From: Dokdonella sp. | GTDB taxonomy: Bacteria > Pseudomonadota > Gammaproteobacteria > Xanthomonadales > Rhodanobacteraceae | DNA length: 64,000 nt | Assembly (NCBI GenBank): GCA_024707225.1 | Contig: JANQAE010000001.1 | Coordinates: forward strand, 1,178,001-1,242,000 | Reading direction: 5' to 3' | In this document: positions 40,710 through 54,924 of the stretch, one piece after another | How positions within the stretch are numbered: position 1 is the first letter of the stretch | How the letters are laid out: every line of letters begins with the position of its first letter | Position numbers and translations under genes: made by a program | The notes under the pieces: model-generated | Seen by the model: only the letters and a program-made list of their open reading frames with translations | What the model was told of the DNA's origin: nothing | Databases searched by the model: none

Positions 40710-43700
40710 ATGTCCGTTCCCGCGCCGATCGTCGATCGCGAGTACACGCTCGAGCACAAGTACACGCGCAGCGAAGGCCGCATCTATCTGTCCGGCGTCC
40801 AGGCGCTGGTGCGCCTGCCGCTGATGCAGCAGATGCGCGACCGCGCCGCCGGCCTCAACACCGCCGGCTTCATCTCCGGCTACCGCGGATCGCCGCTGGG
40901 CGGTTTCGATCTGGAGCTGTGGAAGGCGCGCAAGCACCTCAAGGCTTCGGCGATCGAGTTCACGCCGGGCCTCAACGAGGACCTCGGCGCGACGATGGTC
41001 TGGGGCACGCAGCAGACCAACCTGTTCCCGGGTGCCAAGGTCGATGGCGTCTTTGCGATGTGGTACGGCAAGGGCCCCGGCGTCGACCGCTGCGGCGACG
41101 TCTTCAAGCACGGCAATGCGGCCGGCACCTCGCGCCACGGCGGCGTGCTCGCGCTGGCCGCCGACGATCACGCCTGCCGTTCCTCGACGCTGCCGCATGG
41201 CTCGGAGCTGGAGTTCGTCTCGGCGATGATGCCGATCCTCAACCCGGCCGGTGTCCAGGACATCCTCGACATGGGCATGCTCGGCTGGGCGATGTCGCGC
41301 TTCACCGGCCGCTGGGTCGGCTTCAAGACGATCGCCGAGACCGTCGAGTCCAGCGCCAGCGTCAACGTCAATCCGCACCAGCTCGACATCGTGCTGCCGG
41401 CCGATTTCGCGCTGCCCGAGGGCGGCCTCAACATCCGCTGGCCCGATCCGCCGCTGAACCAGGAGATGCGCCTGCATCAGTACGCGGTCGACGCGGCCTG
41501 CGCGTTCGCGCGCGCCAACCGGATCGACCGCGTCGTGCTCGACTCGCCGCGCGCCCGGCTGGGCATCGTCACCACCGGCAAGAGCTATCTGGACGTGCTG
41601 CAGGCGCTGGAATACCTCGGCATCAGCGAGCGCGACGCGCGCGAGATCGGCATCCGCGTCTACAAGATCGGCATGACCTGGCCACTCGAGCCGATCGGCA
41701 TCCGCGACTTCGCCGCCGGTCTGGAGGACGTCATCGTCGTCGAGGAGAAGCGCTCGTTCATCGAGTCGCAGATGAAGGAATACATGTACAACTGGCCGAC
41801 GCGCCCGAGCGTCGTCGGCAAGTACGACGAGGAAGGCCGCTGGGTGCTGCCGAGCACCGGCGAGCTGACGCCGGCGATGATCGCGCTGGTGATCGCGCGC
41901 CGTCTCGCGCGCTTCTTCACGAGCGAGGCGATCCGCTCGCGCGTGGCCTGGATCGAGGCCAAGGAGCAGGAGCTGACGCTGCCGCGCGCGAACTTCCCGC
42001 GCGCTGCGCACTACTGCTCGGGCTGTCCGCACAACACCTCCACGGCGGTGCCCGAAGGCTCGCGCGCGCAGGGCGGCATCGGCTGCCATTACATGGTCAC
42101 CTGGATGGACCGGCGCACCGACACGTTCTCGCACATGGGCGGCGAAGGCGTGACCTGGTGCGGGCAGGCGCCTTTCACCGAGACCCAGCACGTGTTCCAG
42201 AACCTCGGCGACGGCACGTATTTCCATTCCGGCTCTCTGGCGATCCGCCAGGCGATCGCCGCCAAGGTCAACATCACCTACAAGATCCTCTACAACGACG
42301 CGGTCGCGATGACCGGCGGCCAGCCGGTCGACGGTACGCTGACCGTGCCCGACATCGCCCATCAGATGCGCGCCGAGGGCGTGCAGACGATCGTCGTCGT
42401 CTCCGACGACATCGCCAAATGGTCGCGCCCCGAGATCTTCCCGAGCGGCGTGGAGTTCGTGCACCGCGACGAGCTCGACGCGGTGCAGAAGCGCCTGCGC
42501 GAGGTCAAGGGCGTGTCGATCCTGATCTACGACCAGACCTGCGCGACCGAGAAGCGCCGCCGCCGCAAGCGCGGCAAGCTCGAGGATCCGAAGAAGCGCG
42601 TCTTCATCAACTCGCTGGTCTGCGAGGGCTGCGGCGACTGCGGCGTGAAGTCGTTCTGCGTGTCGGTGCTGCCGAAGGACACCGAGTACGGCCGCAAGCG
42701 CGAGATCGACCAGTCCGGCTGCAACAAGGACTACTCGTGCGTGAAGGGCTTCTGCCCGAGCTTCGTGACCGTGCACGGCGGCGGCCTGAAGAAGCGCAAG
42801 GGCTCGGCCGATGCGGTCGACTTCGACGCGCTGCCGATGCCGTCCTTCGCAACCGACCTGGCCCAGCCGTGGAACGTGCTGGTCACCGGCATCGGCGGCA
42901 CCGGCGTCGTCACGATCGGCGCGCTGATCGGCATGGCCGCTCACCTGGAGGGCAAGGGCAGCACCGTGCTCGACCAGACCGGCCTGGCCCAGAAGGGCGG
43001 CGCGGTCACCTGCCATCTGCGCATCGCGCGCGCGCCCGGCGACATCCATGCCGTGCGCATCGCCGCCGGCGAGGCCGATCTCGTGCTCGGCTGCGACATG
43101 GTCGTCGTCAACGACTACTGGGCGCTGTCGAAGATCCGCGCCGGCCGCTCCAACGTCGTGCTCAATACCTACGAGGCGATGCCGGGCACGTTCACGACCA
43201 AGCCCGACCTCCAGTTCCCGGCGCAGAAGATCATCGACGCGGTCAGGCTCGCGCTCGACGGCGCCTCGCCCGAGCTCGTCGACGCGACCGACCTGGCGAC
43301 CGCCCTGCTCGGCGACACGATCGCGGCCAATCTGTTCATGCTCGGCTATGCCTGGCAGAAGGGCTGGGTGCCGGTCGGCCACGACGCGCTGATGCGCGCG
43401 ATCGAGCTCAACGGCGCGGCGATCGAAATGAACAAGGCCGCCTTCAACTGGGGCCGCCTGGGCGCGCACGATCCGGCGCGCGTGCGCGCCGCCGCCGGCG
43501 TCAAGCCGCACCTGCCGTCCGGCGCGATCCCGCTCGCCTTGCCGACGCGGCCGGCGGCCGCGCCGGTCGTGACCGGGGCCGACGCACTCGACGACGCCAG
43601 CCTGAGCGGCGGGCTCGACGAGCGCATCGCGCGCCGTGTCGCGTTCCTGACCGACTACCAGAATGCCGCCTATGCGCGCCGCTATGCGGACCTGGTCGAC

Positions 43701-44264
43701 ACGGTGCGCAAGACCGAACAGGCGCGCACGCCGGGCCAGTCCGCGCTGACCGAGGCGGTCGCGCGCTATGCGTTCAAGCTGATGGCCTACAAGGACGAGT
43801 ACGAGGTCGCCCGCCTCTACACCAGCGGCGATTTCGAGCGGCGCATCCGCGACACCTTCGACGGCGACTACAAGCTGCACTTCCATCTGGCGCCGCCGCT
43901 GCTCGCCAAGAAGGACGCCGAAGGCCATCTGCGCAAGGCCGAGTACGGCCCCTGGGTGTTCAAGGCGTTCCGCGTGCTCGCCAAGTTCAAGGGCCTGCGT
44001 GGCAGCGTGCTCGATCCGTTCGGCCGTACCGCCGAGCGCAAGATGGAGCGCCGTCTGATCGAGGACTACTACCGCCAGGTCGACGAGCTGCTGGCGGGCC
44101 TGGACCGCGACAACCACGCACTGGCGGTCGACATCGCCAGCGTGCCGGAGCTGATCCGCGGTTACGGCCACGTCAAGGAGCGCCATCTCGCCGATGCGCT
44201 GAAGCGGCAGGACGATCTGCTGACGGCCTGGCGCTCGCCGGCGCGCTCGCGCGCCGCGGCGTGA
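40710..44264 (+). CDS. fused indolepyruvate:ferredoxin oxidoreductase
   Basis: A 1184-residue fused 2-oxoacid oxidoreductase that oxidatively decarboxylates indolepyruvate and similar aryl pyruvates to the acyl-CoA, giving electrons to ferredoxin. In order: the pyrimidine-binding part (GFISGYRGSPLGGFD), the hinge, the TPP-pyrophosphate part (residues 430-620, GCPHNTSTAVPEGS and GMGGEG-like SHMGGEGVTW), a cysteine-rich iron-sulfur segment around CEGCGDCGVKSFC, and the gamma domain from GIGGTGVVTIGALIG. No frameshift in 3.5 kb. Such fused forms are common in aerobic Proteobacteria and serve aromatic amino-acid breakdown. Confidence 0.95.
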   Translation: MSVPAPIVDREYTLEHKYTRSEGRIYLSGVQALVRLPLMQQMRDRAAGLNTAGFISGYRGSPLGGFDLELWKARKHLKASAIEFTPGLNEDLGATMVWGTQQTNLFPGAKVDGVFAMWYGKGPGVDRCGDVFKHGNAAGTSRHGGVLALAADDHACRSSTLPHGSELEFVSAMMPILNPAGVQDILDMGMLGWAMSRFTGRWVGFKTIAETVESSASVNVNPHQLDIVLPADFALPEGGLNIRWPDPPLNQEMRLHQYAVDAACAFARANRIDRVVLDSPRARLGIVTTGKSYLDVLQALEYLGISERDAREIGIRVYKIGMTWPLEPIGIRDFAAGLEDVIVVEEKRSFIESQMKEYMYNWPTRPSVVGKYDEEGRWVLPSTGELTPAMIALVIARRLARFFTSEAIRSRVAWIEAKEQELTLPRANFPRAAHYCSGCPHNTSTAVPEGSRAQGGIGCHYMVTWMDRRTDTFSHMGGEGVTWCGQAPFTETQHVFQNLGDGTYFHSGSLAIRQAIAAKVNITYKILYNDAVAMTGGQPVDGTLTVPDIAHQMRAEGVQTIVVVSDDIAKWSRPEIFPSGVEFVHRDELDAVQKRLREVKGVSILIYDQTCATEKRRRRKRGKLEDPKKRVFINSLVCEGCGDCGVKSFCVSVLPKDTEYGRKREIDQSGCNKDYSCVKGFCPSFVTVHGGGLKKRKGSADAVDFDALPMPSFATDLAQPWNVLVTGIGGTGVVTIGALIGMAAHLEGKGSTVLDQTGLAQKGGAVTCHLRIARAPGDIHAVRIAAGEADLVLGCDMVVVNDYWALSKIRAGRSNVVLNTYEAMPGTFTTKPDLQFPAQKIIDAVRLALDGASPELVDATDLATALLGDTIAANLFMLGYAWQKGWVPVGHDALMRAIELNGAAIEMNKAAFNWGRLGAHDPARVRAAAGVKPHLPSGAIPLALPTRPAAAPVVTGADALDDASLSGGLDERIARRVAFLTDYQNAAYARRYADLVDTVRKTEQARTPGQSALTEAVARYAFKLMAYKDEYEVARLYTSGDFERRIRDTFDGDYKLHFHLAPPLLAKKDAEGHLRKAEYGPWVFKAFRVLAKFKGLRGSVLDPFGRTAERKMERRLIEDYYRQVDELLAGLDRDNHALAVDIASVPELIRGYGHVKERHLADALKRQDDLLTAWRSPARSRAAA

Positions 44265-44271
44265 GGTTGCG

Positions 44272-44295
44272 CCGCGCACCATCATCGGTGCGCGG
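44272..44295 (+). terminator. hairpin just after the oxidoreductase gene
   Basis: Perfect 9-bp arms CCGCGCACC/GGTGCGCGG around a 6-nt loop, beginning 8 nt after the stop. There is no T-run. Confidence 0.45.
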
Positions 44296-44432
44296 GGTCA
44301 TCCGATGTCGCTGGGCATCGCGACCTCGATATCGTCCCTCGCCGGGACGCGGGCGCGTGCGCGTGCGGACGAAGGCTGTGCTCTTCGCGCGGCCATGCGT
44401 CGCAGGCGAGGCGCGAACGGCGTAGCCGGCTC

Positions 44433-44608
44433 GATGTTTGGGTGGTTGCGGGTTCTTTTTCTTTGCGGCCATAGCGCTGCAGGAGCGGCCAGGCCGGTTT
44501 GATGTTTGGGTGGTTGTTGCTTCGTAGGTGGTCGGCATCCCTGCCTGTTTTCCGCTCGCCTCCAGGCGAGCGGGTCACTTTCTCTTGCGTGCCCAAGAGA
44601 AAGTAACC
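44433..44608 (-). repeat. intergenic repeat, copy 1, inverted
   Basis: Bases 44514-44608 are nearly the reverse complement of 45136-45226: a hairpin arm pair (ACTTTCTCTT...AAGAGAAAGT), an AGCGGGTCACTT-type segment and the stretch from GCATCCCTGCCTGTTTTCCG to the CGTAGGTGG end. A 16-bp direct repeat (GATGTTTGGGTGGTTG) flanks it at 44433-44448 and 44501-44516. No gene. Confidence 0.85.
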
Positions 44609-44940
44609 AAAGAGAAGGGCACCCCACAGACGTGCCCTCCGGGCATCCTGCCCTGCGGGTCCGTGGGCCGGGACCGAGGTTCGTCGACAGCACCTCCTGT
44701 GCTGACGACGAACGCGCGGGCCTCCCTGCCCGCGCCCCTGCGGGCTTTCCGGCCCCGGCCCACCACGTCTGACGGGACCCGAGAGCGCGCTTCCTGCGCG
44801 CAGAAGATCAAGCAAAAGCTAAAGCAGCGTCGCTTGCGCCCTGCCTCTGCTCTTTCGCTGCCGCTTTCAATTCAAGTTTTGCTTTCATCCACATCCGCTC
44901 GTTCTGCGGGCAGCCCCGCTCTCGTTCTTGCTCTTGCTTG
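44609..44940. other. non-coding spacer between repeat copies
   Basis: A 332-bp stretch rich in short self-complementary GC runs near 44660-44780 and in T/C-rich stretches near 44850-44940. The open frames here are spurious: low complexity and no ribosome sites. Confidence 0.6.
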
Positions 44941-45226
44941 AGCGCGCAGGACGCGCGCCCACGGGGCCCCTGTGCGCGGCGAAGGCGCGTAGGGAAAGGC
45001 CCGAAGGGTGGGCCACAGGACGTGGCCCAGTCTGCTGTCAGCGCAGGATGCGCTGTCAGCAGACCTCCGGAGCGCCTTCGCGCAGTCGGAGGGCAGGATG
45101 CCCGGAGACCGCGGTACCGGGGTGGCCTTTCTTTTGGTTACTTTTCTTTGGCCACGCAAAGAAAAGTGACCCGCTCGCGGGAGCGAGCGGAAAACAGGCA
45201 GGGATGCCGCCCACCTACGAAGCAAC
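44941..45226 (+). repeat. intergenic repeat, copy 2
   Basis: A unit of about 290 bp. It starts AGCGCGCAGGACGCGCGCC, passes through a GTGGGCCACAGGACGTGGCCCA palindromic part and AGACCGCGGTACCGGGGTGG, and ends in a near-perfect hairpin GGTTACTTTTCTTTG...CAAAGAAAAGTGACC at 45136-45171 and the GGCAGGGATGCCGCC tail. Confidence 0.88.
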
Positions 45227-45254
45227 ACCCCGACAAACATCGTCACCCAAGCCG

Positions 45255-45600
45255 AGCGCGCAGGACGCGCGCCAACGGGGCCCCTGTGCCGCGGCGAAGG
45301 TGCGGAGGGAGAGGCCCGAAGGGTGGGCCACAGGACGTGGCCCAGTCCGCTGTCGGCGCAGGAGGCGCCGTCAGCGGACCCCCGGAGCGCCTTCGCGAAG
45401 TCGCAGGGCAGGATGCCCGGAGACCGCGGTACCGGGGTGGCCTTTCTTTTGGTTACTTTTCTTGACTCCGCGCATCCTGCGCTCCGCCCTTCGGGCCGGC
45501 TTCGCCGTTCGCGCCGCTCCTGCGGCGCTGTGGCCACGCAAAGAGAAGTGACCCGCTCGCCCGGAGGTGAGCGGAAAAGCGGCACGGATGCCGCCCCCCA
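45255..45600 (+). repeat. intergenic repeat, copy 3, with a 67-bp insertion in its hairpin
   Basis: Starts like copy 2 and keeps the same 196-nt distance to GGTTACTTTTCTT (45451-45463). It then carries 67 extra bases (45464-45530) before TGGCCACGCAAAGAGAAGTGACC, the other hairpin arm. The tail is diverged. Confidence 0.88.
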
Positions 45601-45626
45601 AGAAGTGAAACCTCGCCGACCATCGA

Positions 45627-46421
45627 TCAGTCCGGATCGGACCCCACGTCCACGAGCGGCGCAAGATCCGGATCGAGCGCGACGCGCTCGTCGAACACGA
45701 AGCAGCGGCCGGCGTAACCGTAACCACCGACCTGCTCGAAATAGCCGAGGATGCCGCCCTCGAGCTGCAGCACGTTGTCCAGGCCCTGCGCGCGCATCCA
45801 CAGCGCGGACTTCTCGCAGCGGATGCCGCCGGTGCAGAAGCTGACGACGGTCGCATCGGCCAGCGTGTCGGCCAGCGCGCCGACCGCGTCGGGCAGCTCG
45901 GTGAAGCGGTCGATCGGCAGCGTCAGCGCGCCTTCGAAGCTGCCGTGCGCGACCTCCTCGCGATTGCGCGTGTCGAGCAGGACCAGCCGGCGGCCGGTGT
46001 CGTCGGCGCCCTGCCCGATCCAGCGCGCCAGCGTCGCCGGCTCGACCGCCGGCGCGCGCGTCGCTTCCGGCGCGATGCCGCCGCGGCGGAAGCTGATGAT
46101 CTCCGGCTTGATCTTGACCTTGAGCCGTGAAAACGGCGCGGCGGCACTGCGGCTGTACTTGACCGGCATCGACGCGAAGCGCGCGTCGGCATGCAGCGTC
46201 TCGACGAACCGGCGCAGCGCCGTGTCCGCACCGGCCAGGAACAGATTGATGCCCTCGCCGGCGATCAGGATCGTGCCGCGCAGGTCCGCGGCTTGGGCAC
46301 GCGTGCGCAGCTGCGCGGCGAGCGCAGCCGGGTCGTCGATCGAGACGAACCGGTAGGCCGCGACGTTGAGCACCGCGCCGGCGGCTGCGGACGCCGCGGA
46401 CGCGATCGCCGGCACGCTCAT
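45627..46421 (-). CDS. trhO: rhodanese-family tRNA uridine 34 hydroxylase
   Basis: A 264-residue enzyme of the YceA/TrhO family that hydroxylates the wobble uridine of certain tRNAs. It has an N-terminal acylphosphatase-like domain (GTILIAGEGINLFLAG; MPVKYSRSAAAPFSRLKVKIK) and a rhodanese domain with the active-site loop FCTGGIRCEKSA, Cys196 being catalytic. The start overlaps the hslO stop as ATGA. The intergenic repeat block lies directly downstream. Confidence 0.95.
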   Translation of the reverse strand: MSVPAIASAASAAAGAVLNVAAYRFVSIDDPAALAAQLRTRAQAADLRGTILIAGEGINLFLAGADTALRRFVETLHADARFASMPVKYSRSAAAPFSRLKVKIKPEIISFRRGGIAPEATRAPAVEPATLARWIGQGADDTGRRLVLLDTRNREEVAHGSFEGALTLPIDRFTELPDAVGALADTLADATVVSFCTGGIRCEKSALWMRAQGLDNVLQLEGGILGYFEQVGGYGYAGRCFVFDERVALDPDLAPLVDVGSDPD

Positions 46422-47295
46422 TGCGCGGTCGACGGTCCGGCCACCGGCATCGTCGTGACGAACAGGCCGGCGACGTCGACGCGGTCGAACCGGTAGGCGT
46501 GATTGCAGAACTCGCAGGTCACCGCGATCTGACCCTCGGCGGCGAGCGTTTCCTCGCATTCCTCGCGGCCGAGCGAGCGCAGCACCGCCTCGACGCGCGC
46601 GCGCGAGCAGCTGCACGCGAACGAGAGCGGCGCGGCTCGAACACGCGCACGCCCTCCTCGTGGAACAGGCGCGTCAGCAGCTCCTCCGCCGAGAGATTGA
46701 CCATTTCATCGGACATCGCGGTCGCCATCAGATAGCCGACGCGGTTCCAGGCGTCCGGATCGCCGAGTGCGAAGCCGCCGCCTTCGGCGATCGGCTGCAG
46801 CAGCAGGCCGGCGCAGCGGCCGGCATGCTCGACCAGCAGCATGCGCGTGGGCAGTTGTTCGGACTGCTCGAAGTAGCGCTCGAACGCACCGGACAGGTCA
46901 TTGCCTTCGCAGGCGATCAGCGCCTGCTGGCGCAGGTCGCGATCGGGCTGTTCGATCGTCACCGCCAGGATCGCGCCGTCGCCGAGCTGCGGCGCCGCCT
47001 CGGAAGCCTCGTCCCAGCGCGCCAGGCCGCGCAGGCCGCCGCCGTCGGTGCATTCGGCGAACAGCAGCCGCAACGCGCCTTCGGAACGGAACTGGATCGA
47101 CAGGCGGCCGCGGAACTTGATCGACCCGCTCAGCAGCGCGCTCGCCGCCAGCGTGCGGCCGAGCAGCGAGGCCAGCGGCTTGGGATAGTCGGTCTGCGCG
47201 CGGACGTCGCGCCAGGTCTTGTCGAGGCGGACGAACGCGCCGTGCACGCCGGCCTGCTCGAGCAGGAATCGTTGCAGGAAATCGTGCTTGGCCAT
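46418..47295 (-). CDS. hslO: Hsp33 redox-regulated chaperone, one frameshift near the C terminus
   Basis: A holdase chaperone that is activated by oxidation and heat. MAKHDFLQRFLLEQAGVHGA, HLLQGSLKLR-like SALLSGSIKFRGRLSIQF and AEELLTRLFHEEGVRVFEP are in one frame. At about 46636-46642 one base is missing. The zinc/redox domain, with CSC and CEFC cysteine pairs (FACSCSRARVEAVL; AVTCEFCNHAYRF), lies in the next frame down to the stop at 46418. The stop overlaps trhO by 4 nt. Confidence 0.92.
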
Positions 47296-47836
47296 CGGCA
47301 GCCTGATCGTCGGATAGGGTCGCCGAGAACACGGGTGCGGACCCGCTCGGTCCACCGGGAGCGATTCGCGCCGAGCGGCCGTGTGATCGGCGCATCCGGC
47401 GAGCACGCACGATCGAGCTCCCTAGCGTAGCAGAGCCGCGATGGCGGCTCCATCGGAACGCGGGCTGCCGATGGCGAAGCCATGCCGGCGCTGCGGTGTG
47501 GGGATCGGCGCAGACGCCACCTGGGCGGTCGTCGCCGACGAGATCGATACGGACGCGGACGGCCGCCTGCGGCGATCGCGCCCGCCGCTCGGAGTCGAGC
47601 GTGCCGCACCGGTCCGTGATCGCTCGCGCTGCAACCGTCCCGATTCGACGGGCATCACCGCGCCGACCGCGCAAGGCCGGCGCGACGCCCGCTTCCGGTC
47701 AAGCCTCGCTGGGCGGCTGCGCCGATGCGTGCGAACCAGGCGCGCCGCAAGGCGAGCGCATGCGCAAAGCGGCCGGGTGCGGCCTTGCCGACTTGAACTC
47801 GAGGAAATCCCCTCGAATCGCGAGGGGTGGCGAAAC
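47296..47836. other. intergenic stretch without a convincing gene
   Basis: A 541-bp gap between the hslO start and tRNA-Ser. Frames on both strands are rich in Arg, Pro and Ala, lack ribosome sites, and one runs into the tRNA (ending RERDSNPR, the classic false translation of a tRNA). Confidence 0.6.
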
Positions 47837-47929
47837 TGGCGGAGAGAGAGGGATTCGAACCCTCGATAGAGCTTTTGACCCTATACTCCCTTAGCAGGGG
47901 AGCCCCTTCGGCCTCTCGGGCATCTCTCC
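47837..47929 (-). tRNA. tRNA-Ser (anticodon GCT)
   Basis: A minus-strand cloverleaf with a long variable arm. The acceptor pair GGAGAGA/TCTCTCC is followed by G and an encoded CCA; the anticodon loop CTGCTAA gives GCT; the T-loop has GGTTCGAATCC. It lies downstream of csrA, a conserved order in Xanthomonas relatives. Confidence 0.95.
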
Positions 47930-48049
47930 GGGGATGTGCGGATGTCGCCGCGGTGTCGGATGCGGCGTGGTCGCCGCTCCTGCGCGCCCCGAAGGACGCA
48001 TTCGCCTACGAAGGCGCGCAGGATAACGTCAGCGCGGCGGATCGTAAAG

Positions 48050-48259
48050 TCAGCCTTCCTGGCCGCCGCTGCCTGCTTCTTCCGAGCCGGCGCTCTGCTC
48101 GCGCTTGATGCGCTGGTAGATCTCCTCGCGATGCACCGCGACGTCCTTCGGCGCATTGATGCCGATGCGCACCTGATTGCCTTTCACGCCGAGCACGGTG
48201 ACGGTGACCTCGTCGCCGATCATGAGGGTTTCGCCGATACGGCGGGTGAGAATCAGCAT
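48050..48259 (-). CDS. csrA: carbon storage regulator CsrA/RsmA
   Basis: A 69-residue RNA-binding translational regulator that blocks or stabilises mRNAs at GGA sites. [48 protein letters not shown] are canonical; the Gly/Glu/Ser tail is short. AGGAGAA lies 5-8 nt upstream of the ATG. It follows alaS by 276 nt, the usual gammaproteobacterial order. Confidence 0.97.
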   Translation of the reverse strand: MLILTRRIGETLMIGDEVTVTVLGVKGNQVRIGINAPKDVAVHREEIYQRIKREQSAGSEEAGSGGQEG

Positions 48260-48535
48260 TTCTTCGTTCTCCTGCGATGCCTGTGGTCGGTCCGATGTTC
48301 GACGTCTGCCGGCGCTCACTCCGAACAAACGAAAACATCAGGGGACCGGATCAGCCTCCCTAGCTGATCACGTGACCCTTCCCCTGTCTCAAGGAACCGG
48401 GCCGTGGTCGGCCCTGGATGATGCCGTCTGTGTATGGACGGCTGAAACACATGCATGAAACGGTTGCGATGGTAACCGCAGCCATCGTGCCTGCGCAATC
48501 GAGAACGCGCAAGCACATCCCTGTTTCTCCACAAT

Positions 48536-52219
<3,684 letters not shown>

Positions 52220-52255
52220 CGGTCCTCGCGCCGCGAGCGGCGCCGACGGTGACGG

Positions 52256-52669
52256 TCAGTTCGACGCACGCGTGCTCTGCGGCTGCGTGCCGACCAGCTT
52301 GAACTGGTCGAGCTGGCCGATCAGCGCGGTGCCGTCGGGCTTGCGCGCGCCGATCTGGCTGCGGCCGGCCTCGCTCTCGGCCTGGACCACGACGACGACC
52401 GTGATGATGCCCTCGTCGTCGAACAGGGCGTACTGCGGAATGTCGATCGCGATCGGCTCGCCGCTCGAGCGCGAGCCGTCGCCGAGCAGGAAGATCGCAT
52501 TGCCGGCGTCGATGTCGGCCTGGGTCGCCGCGCGTCCGGCCACGAAGCCGCTGCTCGGCAGCGGCGGCCAGACCAGGCTGCTGCCGGTGTCCTCGGCAGC
52601 GTGAGTGCCGCCGGCCGCGCTGAGGCCGGCGAGAATCGCGAAGACGAAACGGCTGACGGTACGGCTCAT
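52256..52669 (-). CDS. secreted protein of unknown function (137 aa)
   Basis: A 137-residue protein with a Sec signal peptide (about residues 1-25, cleavage after THA). The mature part is rich in beta-type alternation, with a [16 protein letters not shown] strand, and has no cysteine. It might be a small periplasmic beta protein; no family was recognised. It sits between recA and recX on the same strand. Confidence 0.7.
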   Translation of the reverse strand: MSRTVSRFVFAILAGLSAAGGTHAAEDTGSSLVWPPLPSSGFVAGRAATQADIDAGNAIFLLGDGSRSSGEPIAIDIPQYALFDDEGIITVVVVVQAESEAGRSQIGARKPDGTALIGQLDQFKLVGTQPQSTRASN

Positions 52670-52821
52670 GACGCGCTCTCCGGTAAACCGATACGGCGGC
52701 CGCGACGGCTGTCCGGCCGGTCGCGGCACCTTAGTCGTGGCGGACGCGAGGCGTCCAGCCGCGCCCGACCGGCGGTCGGGCGCCCAGACCGGCGGCGACG
52801 GCCGGCCGGAACCGGCCGCGA

Positions 52822-53853
<1,032 letters not shown>

Positions 53854-53982
53854 TGGGCGGTACCTCGATAGGAGTGATCGGCGCGAAAGATGCCGCGTCG
53901 GCATCTCAGGGGCTGAGACGATGCGGCGAAGTGGCGGTCATTATCCCACAGCGACCGGAGCGGGACAGCGGCCGATGCCGCG

Positions 53983-54453
53983 TCAGCTGGTAAGAATTCG
54001 CCGCACGCCCTCGAGCGCCGCAGCGACCGTGCTGCGCCGGACCGCCTCGCGGTCGCCCGGAAAGTGGAACTGCTCGGCGCGCGCATAGCCGCCGCGCCGT
54101 TTCCAGCCGATCCAGACCGTGCCGACCGGCTTGCCCGGCGTCGCGCCGCCGGGACCGGCGATGCCGGTGACCGCGACCGCGACACTGGCGCCGTAGCGCG
54201 CGAGCGCGCCGGAAACCATCTCGATCGCGGTTTCCTGGCTGACCGCACCGGTCCGCTGCAGCGTCTGCGGCTGCACGCCGAGCAGGGCCGCCTTGGCCTC
54301 GTAGCTGTAGGCGACCACGCCGCACTCGAACCACGAGGAGCTGCCGGGGATGTCGGTCAGCACCTTGGCGATCCAGCCGCCGCTGCACGATTCGGCGGTC
54401 ACGATGCTGAGGCCGCGCGCGATCAGCAGATCGGCGACGGTGCGGCCGAGCAC
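53983..54453 (-). CDS. pncC: NMN amidohydrolase, CinA C-terminal-domain family
   Basis: A 156-residue protein of the CinA C-terminal family, which deamidates nicotinamide mononucleotide in NAD recycling. The family motifs AESCSGGWIAKVLTDIPGSS, GAVSQETAIEMVSGAL and AVTGIAGPGG are clear. It starts at GTG 54453, the only start codon in the open stretch. It lies 129 nt upstream of recA on the same strand, as in many Gammaproteobacteria. Confidence 0.92.
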   Translation of the reverse strand: MLGRTVADLLIARGLSIVTAESCSGGWIAKVLTDIPGSSSWFECGVVAYSYEAKAALLGVQPQTLQRTGAVSQETAIEMVSGALARYGASVAVAVTGIAGPGGATPGKPVGTVWIGWKRRGGYARAEQFHFPGDREAVRRSTVAAALEGVRRILTS

Positions 54454-54924
54454 AGCGAGGCCGGCGTCGTCGTGTACGAGGGGGCCGACATCACCCGTCT
54501 CCGCGAAAGCTGAACGTCAGGAACGGCGACGGTAGCCGATCGTTTTGCGGGCGTCGAGTGCAGCGCGGGCGGTCGTGCCGCGGGCCGGCCGCGCGGCCGG
54601 CCGCCGGATGACGGGATCGTCGGATCGAAATCCCTCGACGCGTCGATGGGGGCGATCGCCAGGTGCGCCTCGATCGACGCTCGATCCCGGTGTCGTTGCA
54701 GTATCGCGGCAACCAGCCAGGCCGGCCGATTGCGCGACGATGAGCGCTGTGCGATTCTCGCCCGCCGCCGTGCCGATCGTGGATTCACACCGTATTTCAA
54801 AGATTTGGATGAATCCTTTGACATCCCAGCTGAGCTTCGCGACCCGCCCGCCCGCCACGCTGCGGCCGCCGTACCGACTCCGTTTTCGACGGACGGCATC
54901 GCGAAGCGCCGCTGCGAGCCGCTG
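54454..54924. other. intergenic stretch without a convincing gene
   Basis: 471 bp between the divergent pncC and FAD-oxidoreductase genes. An AT-richer patch at 54775-54835 could hold promoters, but no well-spaced -35/-10 pair was found; TTGACA at 54829 has no -10 behind it. Confidence 0.5.

Noticed and set aside
40704..44285. A 1193-residue minus-strand frame opposite the indolepyruvate oxidoreductase
   Set aside because: It is the antisense shadow of a GC-rich gene, rich in His, Arg, Val and Asp; the plus-strand protein has clear motifs throughout.
44433..45600. CRISPR array
   Set aside because: Only three long, unequal copies, one inverted; no regular short repeats with unique spacers and no cas genes.
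44529..45850. Open frames of 78-309 residues in the repeat block
   Set aside because: Low-complexity translations of non-coding repeats, similar between repeat copies in all frames, without ribosome sites.
47441..47869. Plus-strand frame of 142 residues upstream of tRNA-Ser
   Set aside because: It ends in a translated tRNA (RERDSNPR) and lacks a start context.
53889..53990. LexA box upstream of recA
   Set aside because: No sequence resembling known LexA operators was found; only small hairpins and a weak GATAAT hexamer.
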